NCBI GenBank assembly: GCA_017311185.1
Contig: JAESUZ010004534.1
Location: 992,001-1,056,000 of the forward strand
Direction of reading: 5' to 3'
From: Proteles cristata cristata
Lineage: Eukaryota > Chordata > Mammalia > Carnivora > Hyaenidae
Length of the DNA stretch: 64,000 bases
Each line of letters begins with the position of its first letter. The first letter of the stretch is position 1. Below the pieces are notes generated by a model that worked only from the letters and a program-made list of their open reading frames with translations, was not told where the DNA came from and made no database searches. Below are positions 44,690 through 53,710 of the stretch, in pieces. The position numbers and the translations under genes are program-made.

Positions 44690-44815
44690 TGAGCACCAGG
44701 TGGAGCAGAAAACTCGGAGCACACTTGTTTGCTCTACCCACCAACTAGCTGTGCAACCCTGGGCAAAACAAGCTGTCTTTCCTGTTGCAAGGTCCTTATC
44801 TGAGGAAGAGGGATT
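44690..44815 (+). mobile_element. MIR SINE
   Basis: CACCAACTAGCTGTGCAACC, CTGGGCAAAACAAGCTGTC and GGTCCTTATCTGAGGAAGAG are the MIR core and its continuation. Confidence 0.82.
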
Positions 44816-45378
44816 CATTCTAAGGTCCCAAGGTCTCCTATGCTTTTCTATTTCTCTATTTGTTTCTGTATTTGCTTTCTTCCCGTTTCTCTTAAGCCTA
44901 ATCCTTAGATCCCATGGCTGTCAATTTCATGAATTTGTTCGACAAGTATTTACCGGGTGCCTTCCTGTACACAAGGGTGCTGTTCTGAGTGCTGGGAGGA
45001 GAGTGGTGAACAGAACAGACAAGAGCCCTCTGCTCATGGGGCTTATCTCATTCATGGGAAAGACAGACAATAACCAGCTTTTAAAAGTAAAATATGCCAT
45101 ATATTAAAGTACGTCAAATCGTGATACCTGCTAAAGGAAAAGAACAATGTGGAGAGCAAAGTGGTTTACACAGTGTGACCAGGAAGCCATCCTGGAGGTG
45201 GTGGCTGTTGTGTAAAGAGACCTGAAGAAAGTGAGGGAATGGCCTGTGTGGGTATGTGGAGGCAGACAGACCTGGCAGAGGAAAGGAAGCTGGGACCCTG
45301 AGGTGTGTGCCCAACATGTTTGAAGAAGAGTAACAAGACCAACTGACTGGATTTATATCTCAAAAGGATCGTGTTAAT

Positions 45379-45584
45379 GCAGCACCTGGGTGGCCCAGTC
45401 GGATAAGCGTCTATCTGACTCTTGGTTTTGGCTCAGGTCATAATCTCACAATTCACGGGATCAGGCTCTGTGCTGACAGTGTGGAGCCTACTTGAGATTC
45501 TCTCTTTCTCCTTCTCTCTCTGCCCCTCCCTGGCTTACGCATGCACTCCCTCTCTCTCAGAATAAATAAATAAACTTAAAAAAA

Positions 45585-45631
<47 letters not shown>
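45379..45631 (+). mobile_element. Felid SINE with CA-expanded tail
   Basis: Head CAGCACCTGGGTGGCCCAGT, tail CTCAGAATAAATAAATAAAC followed by the CA run. Flanks AGGATCGTGTTAATG (45364-45378) and AGGAACAAGTTAATG (45632-45646) enclose both SINE and CA tract. Confidence 0.95.
45585..45630. repeat. (CA)23 microsatellite
   Basis: Uninterrupted CA dinucleotides grown in the SINE A-rich tail. Likely length-variable. Confidence 0.98.
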
Positions 45632-45634
<3 letters not shown>

Positions 45635-46304
45635 AACAAGTTAATGGTTAAATTAAAAACAGGCTAAGGAGCAGAGGCAGAGGTGGGGAAGCTGGCTGCT
45701 ACAGTAACTCAGGAGATGATGAAGGCTTTGGTCAGAATCAGGGCAGCTCATGTAGCCATTTCCGAGACAGGAAAAAACTACAAGAGAAATGTTTTGTTTT
45801 GTTTGTGGATTTTACCTGTGGACAGCAAAGTGTTCCATATGTGAATGCTGAGAAATCTATTAGAATCCAAAGAGAGGTATCAAGTAGCAGAGACAGAAAA
45901 AGTACCCTTTCCATGAGCACTGAGGTACAGAAAGACCTCCACAGAATACATTCTAGGAAAGACGCCATGTATTGCTGCATAAGATGTGTAACTCTAGTTC
46001 TGGAAGAATATAGGCATGTCTCATTCCACTGTGCTTTGTGTTAGCACATGCCACAGGCATTGTGGGTTTCTTTTTTACAAACTGAAGGTTTATATCAACC
46101 CCACATTGAGTGAGTCTGTCAGCGCCATTCTTCCAACAGCACTTGCTCACGTCTTATCTCCATGTCATATTTTGAAAAGTCTTAAAATTTTTCAAATGTT
46201 TTTGCTGTGACTTTTTCTTTCTTACTGTATTATTGTAATCTGTGATCAGTGATTACAACTGATTGAAAGCTGAGATGATGATTAGCATTTTATTGCAATA
46301 CAGT

Positions 46305-46433
46305 ATATTTATTTTTAAATAGTTTATTTATTTTTAGTAATCTCTATACCCAGCATGGGGCTCAAACTTATAACCCCGACATCGAGAGTCATGTGTCTAA
46401 GTTCTTCTGTCTGAGCTAGCCAGGAACCCCTAA
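46305..46433 (-). mobile_element. Short carnivore SINE in Tigger1
   Basis: Antisense: TTTATTTATTTTTAGTAATC, CATGGGGCTCAAACTTATAA, GAGCTAGCCAGGAACCCC. 9-bp target duplication CAATACAGT at 46296-46304 and 46434-46442. Confidence 0.92.
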
Positions 46434-46455
46434 CAATACAGTGTTTTAAAATTAA

Positions 46456-46678
46456 AAAAAAATTTTTAATGTTTTATTTATTTCTGAGAGAGAGAGAGAA
46501 AGAGAGTGTGAGCAGGGGAGGGTCAGAGAGAGAGGGAGACACAGAATCCAAAACTGGCTCCAGGCTCTGAGCTGGCTGTGAGCACAGAGCCTGACGCGGG
46601 GCTCAAACCCACCAGCCATGAGATCATGACCTGAGCTGAAATTGGACGCCCAACTGACTGAGCCACCCAGGCACCCCA
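46456..46678 (-). mobile_element. Felid SINE in Tigger1
   Basis: Antisense, ATTTATTTCTGAGAGAGAG tail and GAGCCACCCAGGCACCCC head. Perfect 18-bp target duplication ACAGTGTTTTAAAATTAA at 46438-46455 and 46679-46696. Confidence 0.97.
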
Positions 46679-46702
46679 ACAGTGTTTTAAAATTAAGCTA
46701 TG

Positions 46703-46920
46703 GGGGCACCTGGGTGGCTTAGTCATCTGGACATCCAACTTCGGCTCAGGTCATGATCTCACGGCTCTTGGGTTCGAGCCCGGCATCGGGCTCTGTGCTA
46801 ACAGCTCAGAGCCTGGAACCTGTTTCAGATTCTGTGTCTTCCTCTCTCTCTGACCCTCCCCTTCTCACACTATCTCTCTCCCTCAGAAATAAATAAAATG
46901 TTAAACAAATAAATAAAAAT
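46703..46920 (+). mobile_element. Felid SINE in Tigger1, opposite strand
   Basis: Head GGGGCACCTGGGTGGCTTAG, tail CTCAGAAATAAATAAAATG. 14-bp target duplication AAAATTAAGCTATG (46689-46702) and AAAATTAAACTATG (46921-46934). Only 24 bases separate it from the preceding antisense copy. Confidence 0.97.
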
Positions 46921-46945
46921 AAAATTAAACTATGTGCATTTTTAA

Positions 46946-47168
46946 AAATTATTTATTAATTTTTTTAAATGTTTATTTTTGAGAGAGAGAGAGAGAGAGA
47001 GAGTGAGCATGCATGAATGGGTGAGGGTCAGAGAGCAAGGGAAACACATAATCCGAACCAGGCTCCAGGCTCTGATCTGTCAGCACAGAGCCTGATGCAA
47101 GGCTTGAACCCACAGACTGTGAGTGGGCCCAAGTCAGAAACTTAACTGACTGTGCCACCCAGGCACCC
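46946..47168 (-). mobile_element. Felid SINE in Tigger1
   Basis: Antisense, AATGTTTATTTTTGAGAGAG tail, GCCACCCAGGCACCC head. Flanks TGTGCATTTTTTAA (46933 on) and TGTGCATATTTTTTAA (47169 on). Twenty-five bases from the plus-strand copy. Confidence 0.95.
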
Positions 47169-47382
47169 TGTGCATATTTTTTAATCTAACGCTTTGCACA
47201 TTTAATAGACTATTCTATAGTGTAAACATATATATGCACCAAGAAACCAAAAAGTTCATTTGACTCGCTTTATTGTGACACAGGCTTTCTTGCTCTAGTC
47301 TGGACCCAAACCACAACACCTCCAAGGTATGCCTGCATATCTGTTAATAATGAAAACACTGTAGCGGATGGGATGTATATTT

Positions 47383-47681
47383 CTGTGATGGCGAATTTTA
47401 TGTGTCAGCTTTCCTAGGCCACAGTATCGAGATTGTTGGCCAAACATTATTCTAGATATTTCTATGAAGTTATTTTTAGATGACCATTTAAATCAGTATA
47501 CCTTGAGTAAAGCAGAAGCACCTCACAATCTGGTTGGATGTCATTCAGTCAACTGAAAAAAAAGGACTGACCTCCCAAGCAAGAAGGAATCCTACAAGTG
47601 CATGGTCTTTGTACTTGAACTCCAACCATTTCCTGGTCTACTGTGAAGGTTTTGGACTTGTCCCCTCTCCCTCTCTCTACA

Positions 47682-47725
<44 letters not shown>

Positions 47726-47759
47726 TTGGTTCTATTTCTTTGGAGAACCCTAATACAAT
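47383..47759 (+). mobile_element. Ancient LTR-like repeat, family uncertain
   Basis: GCGAATTTTATGTGTCAGCT, TGGCCAAACATTATTCTAGA, GACCATTTAAATCAGTATAC, TTGAGTAAAGCAGAAGCACC and the end ATTGGTTCTATTTCTTTGGAGAACCC, TAATACA match a consensus I know from many mammals but cannot name. The CA run near the end replaces its usual AT-rich segment. Confidence 0.7.
47679..47723. repeat. (CA)n microsatellite
   Basis: ACACACACACCA then uninterrupted CA units. Located inside the preceding ancient repeat. Confidence 0.97.
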
Positions 47760-47760
47760 T

Positions 47761-48109
47761 TCTTAGGACATGCGTTGAAATAATATTTAAATTTTTAAAT
47801 TGAAAAATAGCATGGAACAGCTTATCAGAAAAAAACTATAAATCTCAGGTGCTACACTTAAAATTTATGTGACATAAGTGCCTATGTATATACTACTATA
47901 TATGTTTCGATAAACTTTACTGTGCCTCTCTCTATATATAAACTATAATGTACATTATTAGTAATGTCCTTCCTATCTCCATGACTACAAAAACATTAAT
48001 CTTTTGATCCAAGCCACAGGCCTCTCCTCTGATATTCTCAATAAACTCACAGAGCAAATAGAACTATCTGATGTGAATTTACAACCTGAACAAAGTACCC
48101 AAAAATATG
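47761..48109. other. Unassigned AT-rich stretch
   Basis: Nothing recognised. Confidence 0.45.
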
Positions 48110-48490
48110 AACAGACATTTTACAGATTATAAATGATACCTAGCAAATAAATATATGGAGAAATGTTCAAATACGTACGGAGTAAACAGAAATGCTAATT
48201 AAAACAGTAAGTTACTTTTTCTAACAGTTAAATTATTTTAAAAACAACAAATACTACCAATGACATGACTATTATGTTACTTTTACATTAAAAGTAAAAA
48301 TAATAACTACAAATTTCTTTCCACAGATAAAGTTAAATGCTTTTGAAAATCATAACTAGTGAGAATTGCTACTAGCAAAGAGTGCAAAGTGGTATTCTAA
48401 CACACGATGAAGGACATTCTAATGAGATACAAGGTAACTGGTAACGTGTACCAAGCCATAAAATTATCCATGGTTTTGATTCTATTTAAA

Positions 48491-48697
48491 ATTTTTTTAA
48501 TGTTTATTTATTTTTGAGAGAGAGGGAGAGTGTGTGTGGGAGAGGGAGAGGGGCAGAGAGAGAGAGAGAAGGAGAAAATCCAAAGAAGGCTCTGTGCTGA
48601 TAGCAGAGAACCCAATGTGGGACTCAGACTCACAAACCGTGAGATCATCACCTAAGCCAAAGTCAGATGGTTCTCCAAATGAGCCACTTAGGCGCCC
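48491..48697 (-). mobile_element. Felid SINE in old L1
   Basis: Antisense, TTTATTTATTTTTGAGAGAG tail, GAGCCACTTAGGCGCCC head. Target duplication TGATTCTATTTA (48477-48488) and TGATTTTATTTA (48700-48711). Confidence 0.95.
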
Positions 48698-49115
48698 TGT
48701 GATTTTATTTAGAATGAGATATAGTTCATATATCACTGAACATGTTTGAAAATAATTCAAAATGTCAAAAAAGCAAAACCCATTAAAAGTTGTTCATTAG
48801 AACACCATTCCTAATGGCAAAAATGAGGAGTAACTTAAATACCTAACAACTGGGATTCATGGGTAAGAAAATATGTCACATCTACTCATCAGAATGTTAA
48901 ACACAGCTCCAATAAAATGATGCTGATATTTTCTAGCAACATAGAACATGATTAATAGGATCTTAAGTGAAAAAAAGTCAACATACAAAATTGTGACTTA
49001 ATTCCCTTAGAAATGTGTACCTGAAAGGGCCTGATAGAGAAAGCTAGAAGGAAAACTGAAGGGAAAAAAACCCCACGGTGACTATTTTCAAAAGCATCTT
49101 AAATAATATATTCTT

Positions 49116-49203
49116 GCATGGAGGAGGACACTTGTGGGGATGAGCACTGAGTGTTATGTGGAAACTAATTTGACAAACTATTTGTAAAATAAAATAAAAT
49201 AAT
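49116..49203 (+). mobile_element. Young carnivore L1 3-prime end
   Basis: GGAGGAGGACACTTGTGGGG, ATGAGCACTGAGTGTTATGT, GAAACTAATTTGACAAAC is the very end of the recent carnivore L1 that mobilises these SINEs. 14-bp target duplication AATAATATATTCTT (49102-49115) and AATAATACATTCTT (49204-49217). Only about 90 bp long. Confidence 0.88.
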
Positions 49204-49559
49204 AATAATACATTCTTATTTTTATGATAAAAACAGGGAGAAAAACGTCAGTAGGAAAAAAAGCACTGAAAATACTCAACAAAGTTCAAATAATTAAAAA
49301 AAACTTTTCTAATAAGAAACAGCTAAAATTATTTTATCATGGAAACTTGACGAACACATTAAAGAATGCATTTTCTTATACAAAGACATCTTATTTAATG
49401 GTAAAACCATGATGAAGGCAAGTTTAAATACATGGGCTAAAGCTATTTGAATGCTTTTTTTCCTCTGTAAGTTAAGTGAATATACAAAGTAATAATTCTT
49501 TCATACATACCACTGTGCCAAGAAACTGAATGCTCATGTTTCCACCAGCTTCTCGAGAA

Positions 49560-49855
49560 AGACACTGGAAAAAAAGAAGTATAAAATGAATTTGCATCCA
49601 CACAAAAATATGTACATGAATGTTTGTAGCAGCATTATTCCGAAAAGACAAATAAGCCAATGTCTATCAACTGGTACATGGATAGTCAAAACATGGTATG
49701 TTCATACAATGGGATATCATGTGGCCATAAAAAGGAACGCAATACTGATACATGCTACAACAGAAGTCAGTCACAAAGGACCATATGTTCTGATTCCATT
49801 TAACATGGGATGCCCAGGACAACCAAATCCACAGAGAGAGGAAGCAGATTAGCAC
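49560..49855 (+). mobile_element. Old L1 ORF2-end fragment
   Basis: AATTTGCATCCACACAAAAA, TGTTTGTAGCAGCATTATTC, GATATCATGTGGCCATAAAA, GATACATGCTACAACAGAAG and TGGGATGCCCAGGACAACC are sense L1. The usual continuation into the G-rich 3-prime UTR stops at about 49855. Confidence 0.82.
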
Positions 49856-50610
49856 AGTTTGCCTGTTCTTTGTAGGAGACTTGTAGCTGCCCTGGAGATT
49901 TCCAGGTCATCACAACTTCTTGGGTTACAACAGGTTGCCTAAGAATTCACCAAATAGCACATCTTTTCATTGGTGTAAATTTTACCACTGGTCAAGGAAA
50001 GGACTCAAAGAATTTTTTGATGACCCAGGAAAAGTGAAACTCAGAGCTTCATGGACCTGTCAACAATCAGGAACAAAAGTAATAAAGATATGCATAAACT
50101 CTGCTTGTCCTACTAAAAAAAGAGACATGCTCCTAACTCTAGAGCAGGATGCCAAGTGGCAGAGATTACCAATGGCAACTCTGGAAGAATTAGAAAGGGT
50201 AACAGATTCCATAGATGCCTTAAAATTGTCCAGGAAAGAGAAGATACACTGCGGCTTCCTCAGACTGCTCCAGAAAAAGACAGACCTCATGCTTGGACAA
50301 AAGCCATCTTCGATGGGGACCTGGGTGGCTCAGTTGTTTAAATGTCCAACTTCAGCTCAGGTCATGATCTCACAGCAGAGAGACATATTGGGCCCTCTGC
50401 TATCAGCATGGAGCCTACTCCATATCCTCTATCCACCCCCCCCACCCCTCTCCCCTTCCCCCACTTGCCCTCTCTCTCAAAAATAAACATTTTTAGAGAG
50501 AAAGAGAGAGAGAAACATCTTTGGAAGAACCATCTGGCACAAGTTCAAGAAGTGGCTATCCCTTGGTACCTAAGTAACAGATAAAATAAAAAACTATTCT
50601 TTGCAATACC
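49856..50610 (+). other. Unexplained open stretch split by a SINE
   Basis: Between the end of an old L1 and unique DNA lies about 450 bases of text I cannot assign, then a SINE (50314-50513), then about 95 more. Its frame at 49920-50313 stays open for about 130 codons. It opens at a TTG, and no domain is recognised. Rejoining across the SINE target duplication continues to GGCTATCCCTTGGTACC and a stop. It could be a processed gene remnant, an unlisted retroelement, or chance. Confidence 0.3.
50314..50513 (+). mobile_element. Felid SINE
   Basis: Head TGGGGACCTGGGTGGCTCAG, tail CTCTCAAAAATAAACATTT. Flanks AGCCATCTTCGA (50302-50313) and AACATCTTTGGA (50514-50525) form a worn target duplication. 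The 188-codon frame at 49920-50486 runs into it. Confidence 0.93.
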
Positions 50611-50969
50611 TTACATGGGACATTTTGTCAGAGTGAGACTGGAGAAGCAAGCTCACATTAAAGCCAGAAAGAAATTTTAGGAAAAAAAAAATTAAAAATA
50701 TTTCTCCAGGAAGAGTTTCCACATCTTTTTGAAGGTCAAGTCTTATCTAGTAAGCCTCAACTCCTAAATTACCATTTGTTTTTCTTGGATAACAGTCTAT
50801 ATACAAAAGTAAATATATGTTAAATGGTTTCATAAAGAACTTGTGATTCCAGTCAAATGGCAATTTATTTTTCCATTGGTCTAAGAGTCTTTATGCCATG
50901 ATAATTCTGGAAGTGGTCATGCTTTTACCAAACTTAAAAAAATCAGGAATAAAGCACAGATCAAATTCC
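50611..50969. other. Unassigned AT-rich stretch
   Basis: No named repeat or exon. Confidence 0.45.
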
Positions 50970-50970
50970 T

Positions 50971-51152
50971 GAGAGAGAGAGAGAGACAGAGACAGACAGA
51001 CAGAAAGAAAGAGAGAGATGGGAGAGACTAAAAGAGAGAAAATGAAGGGAGGAAGGAGGAAAGAAAGAAGGAAAGAGAAGGGAGGTAGGGAAGGACTGAA
51101 GGAAGGGAGGAACAAAGGAAGGAAGAGAGGGAGGGAGGGAGGAAGGCGGGCT
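50971..51152. repeat. Long GA/GGAA-rich purine tract
   Basis: GA and GACA units, then GAAG/GGAA/GGGA units. 51044-51085 is 42 purines without interruption. The minus-strand open frame across it (serine, proline, phenylalanine, leucine repeats) is a product of this composition. Confidence 0.95.
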
Positions 51153-51154
51153 AG

Positions 51155-51335
51155 GAGGAAATGAAAAATGACCACCAATGAGCATGGGGTATCTTTATGC
51201 ATTGGTGGGCATGTCCTACAAGTGATGATGGTGACCACGGCGCAATTCTCTGTGGTAAAACTAAAAAACACTGACTTGAACACTGCGGGTGAACTGAGTG
51301 GTATGTGAATTCTATCTCAATAAACCTGTTATAAA
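51155..51335 (+). mobile_element. Old L1 3-prime end
   Basis: CAATGAGCATGGGGTATCTT, GTGATGATGGTGACCACG, AACACTGACTTGAACACTGC and GTGAATTCTATCTCAATAAA are the terminal L1 bases. The purine tract replaces the G-rich part of its 3-prime UTR. Confidence 0.82.
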
Positions 51336-51801
51336 AAGTGAGTTAGCATTTGTTTAAAATAACACCACAATCATATCGCCAGAGAGTAGTCAAAAAGGAC
51401 CTCTATTTATGCATTTATTTGTAAATAAAGTGACTTCAAAGTGAATACAGTATGATTTATGCATATCTTGAATTTTAGTTTGCTAGAAATGGATGACTAA
51501 ATAGTTCATAAGAAGTAAATTATACTTTTTTTTTTTCAGATAATTCTCATCTGTAAAACTGTTCTTTTATTCCGAACATATTCTTCAAAATTCTTTCTTC
51601 CCTTTGCTACTCAGGAAGGGCCCAGTGGCCTCAAAGACTACACCCAACACAAAAAAATAAAGCAGTTCTAACTAAGTAGCTATTTTTTTAAAGTTCCCAG
51701 ATGTGGCCCTTGAGGGAGGGGTAGTGGCTGTCAATCAACTGCATGCCATGGACTATTACAGACATATCCTAACATTATTCCTTTATTAACAAGTGCAGGT
51801 T
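51336..51801. other. Unassigned AT-rich stretch
   Basis: No named repeat or exon. Confidence 0.45.
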
Positions 51802-51820
51802 TACCAATTCCAATCTTTAA

Positions 51821-52015
51821 AAAAATTTTTTTAATGTTATTTATTTCTGAGACAGACAGAGCGTGAGCAAGGGAGGGGCAGAGAGAAAAGGAGACACAGA
51901 ATCCAAAGCAGGCTCCAGGATCCGAGCTGTCAGCACAGAGCCCGATGTGAGGCCCAAAGTCACAGACCCGAGCCAAAGCTGGATGCTTAACCGACTAAGC
52001 CGCGCAGGCACCCCC
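51821..52015 (-). mobile_element. Felid SINE
   Basis: Antisense. 19-bp target duplication TACCAATTCCAATCTTTAA (51802-51820) and TACCAATTCTAATCTTTAA (52016-52034), one mismatch. A short body deletion removes the B-box side (GGCCCAAAGTCACAGACCCG). Confidence 0.96.
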
Positions 52016-52244
52016 TACCAATTCTAATCTTTAAGATCACTCAAGTCATAGAACCCAGAGCAAATCCCAGAATTCAAGCTGAGACCCTGGTTCTGTGATT
52101 GAGGGAGATTAGATCAGTAGGAAGGAAAGTGGTTTGATGTACAATGACAACAGGTGACCCCACCTGTGAATATTGCCCCCCGTGACTCAACTCAATAGTT
52201 ATGTGACCAGCACACTTAAGGTGGAAAAAACTCAAAATCCATAT

Positions 52245-52302
52245 TTTTATCCATTAGTCTTACTTCTAAGAATTTATCCTAAGGGAAAAAGTTATGAATA
52301 GG

Positions 52303-52340
<38 letters not shown>

Positions 52341-52690
52341 ACACCACACAAAACCCCACAGCTACAAAAATGACATCATGGTGCAGTTTCCAGAATCTAA
52401 AAATTTCAAGCAATCTAAATGATGAATAAAAGAAACTGGTTAAATAAATTATGACATAATCCATGCAGCCATTAAAAATTCTGAGACATAAAAAATGTCT
52501 ATAGTATATTTCTAAGCGCAAAAAGAACAAAATGGTATGTTCAGAATACATCATGTTAAAAGCTTCTATATGTTCAAGATAAAATTCTAGCACAAATAAT
52601 GCACCTAAAACTGTCAACTATTATTTCTGGGTGGAAGACATTAGTTGGCCTTTCTTTGTGGCTTACATATTATTCCTATTCTTCCAAATA
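52245..52690 (+). mobile_element. Old L1 fragment with CA repeat
   Basis: TCTAAGAATTTATCCTAAGG, CTGGTTAAATAAATTATGAC, ATAATCCATGCAGCCATTAA and ATTATTTCTGGGTGGAAGAC follow the L1M ORF2 end and 3-prime UTR. Confidence 0.72.
52303..52350. repeat. (CA)n microsatellite
   Basis: About 18 CA units then CACACCACACCACACA. Sits inside the old L1. Confidence 0.97.
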
Positions 52691-52885
52691 TACATATATA
52701 ACTTAATATAGGCAAAAAGAGAAATAATACAGAATGAAATAAAATAGTTTCCCTCAATGTCCTAAGGGATTAAAAACTGAATCTTGAATCCTGAGTTCTG
52801 ACACTGGAACTTGTACTTTGGTCATCCTTCCATCCATCCACTATACTGAGTTGATCACTAGCTGAATTAAAATTACCCTTTGGGA

Positions 52886-53095
52886 GGGGCTCCTGGGTGG
52901 GTCAGCTAGTTAAGCATCTGACTTTGGCCTAGGTCATGATCTTGTGTCCCCTGGTTCGAGTCCTGCATCAGGCTCTGTGCTGAGAGCTCAGAGCCTAGAG
53001 GCTACTTCAGATTCTGTGTCTCCCTCTCTCTCTGTTCTTCCCCTGCTCATGCTTTCTCTCTCTCCCTCAAAAATAAATAAATATTTTTTAAAAAC
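52886..53095 (+). mobile_element. Felid SINE
   Basis: Head GGGGCTCCTGGGTGGGTCAG, tail CTCAAAAATAAATAAATA. Flanks TACCCTTTGGGAG (52873-52885) and CATCCTCTGGGAG (53096-53108). Confidence 0.94.
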
Positions 53096-53128
53096 TCATC
53101 CTCTGGGAGACCAAATGAAAAAATCATA

Positions 53129-53236
53129 AGGGCGTCTGATTGACTCTGTTGGTAGAGCATGTAACTTGATCTCTGGGTCATGAGTTCAAGACTCCACTAG
53201 GGATAGAGATTACATTAAAAAACAAAAAATAAAACA
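53129..53236 (+). mobile_element. Short carnivore SINE
   Basis: GGGCGTCTGATTGACTCTGT, GGTAGAGCATGTAACTTGAT, GAGTTCAAGACTCCACTAGG, then AGATTACATTAAAAAAC. tRNA-like head plus A tail only. Confidence 0.85.
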
Positions 53237-53462
53237 AATTATAATTCAATATGATAAACCCATAGTACCAAATGTACAAAGTATTACAGGATAAGTGGCC
53301 AGACCAGTAAATGCCCAGAATGGTTAAGGAAGACTTACAGATATACATTAGAGCTGGGTACTAAAAAATGAGCAGGCATTCTCCAAAAGGGAACTAAATG
53401 AAACATTTTTGGTCAGATGGGGCTTTTTATGCAAATTTCAGATTAAGAAAAAGTATGGTGAG

Positions 53463-53692
53463 AGGCGCCTGGGTGGCTTAGTCGGTTAAGCGTCCGACTT
53501 TCGCTTAGGTCATGATCTCGCAGTTCGTGGGTTTGAGCCCCACGTTGGGCTCTGTGCTGACAGCTAGCTCAGAGCCTGGAGCCTGTTTCAGTCTGTGACT
53601 CCCTCTCTCTCTCTGGCCCTCCCCTGCTCTCTCTCTCTCTCTCTCTCTCTCCTAGAAGTAAATAAAACATTAAAAAGAAAAAAAGAAAAGAA
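53463..53692 (+). mobile_element. Felid SINE, young subgroup B
   Basis: CTTTCGCTTAGGTCATGATC, GTTTCAGTCTGTGACTCCC, CTCCTAGAAGTAAATAAAAC, AAAAG-repeat tail. Perfect 18-bp target duplication AAGAAAAAGTATGGTGAG at 53445-53462 and 53693-53710. Confidence 0.97.
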
Positions 53693-53710
53693 AAGAAAAA
53701 GTATGGTGAG

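Larger units (their letters stand above)
44930..45760 (-). mobile_element. Ancient L2-related repeat, split by a SINE
   Basis: GACAAGTATTTACCGGGTGC, GTGCTGTTCTGAGTGCTGGG, GGTGAACAGAACAGACAAG, CATGGGGCTTATCTCATTC and GACAGACAATAACCAGC resemble the widespread L2-type antisense end. The continuation past the SINE (AAAAACAGGCTAAGGAGC) is less certain. Family assignment beyond about 45090 is tentative. Confidence 0.5.
46011..47336 (+). mobile_element. Tigger1 DNA transposon relic with four SINE insertions
   Basis: Left end TAGGCATGTCTCATTCCACT and right end CCAAGGTATGCCTGCA are Tigger terminal repeats. Inside are ACAAACTGAAGGTTTATATC, GTCTGTCAGCGCCATTCTTC, AACAGCACTTGCTCACGTC, GTGATCAGTGATTACAACTG, then near the right TTAATAGACTATTCTATAGT, GTGTAAACATATATATGCAC and TGACTCGCTTTATTGTGAC. 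The transposase gene is deleted. Without the SINEs only a few hundred bases of transposon remain, so it is a non-autonomous derivative. Confidence 0.88.
48110..49260 (+). mobile_element. Old L1 fragment, twice interrupted
   Basis: GAACAGACATTTTACAGATT, TATGGAGAAATGTTCAAATA, CAGAAATGCTAATTAAAAC, then after the SINE CATTCCTAATGGCAAAAATG, GAGTAACTTAAATACCTAAC and ACATTTAAACACAGCTCC-type text follow the L1 ORF2 end. A SINE (48491) and a young L1 tail (49116) sit inside it. Confidence 0.7.

Noticed and set aside
46438..47340. CRISPR-like regularly spaced repeats
   Set aside because: The repeats are alternating SINEs of more than 200 bp with target duplications inside a Tigger relic. They have no short direct repeats or spacers.
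49920..50486. 188-codon open frame, the longest in the window
   Set aside because: It opens at TTG, not ATG, and its last third is SINE sequence. Only the first 130 codons remain unexplained, so it is kept as a finding and not called a gene.
50891..51283. 130-codon minus-strand frame rich in serine, proline, phenylalanine and leucine
   Set aside because: Entirely the complement of the GA/GGAA purine tract plus an L1 tail.
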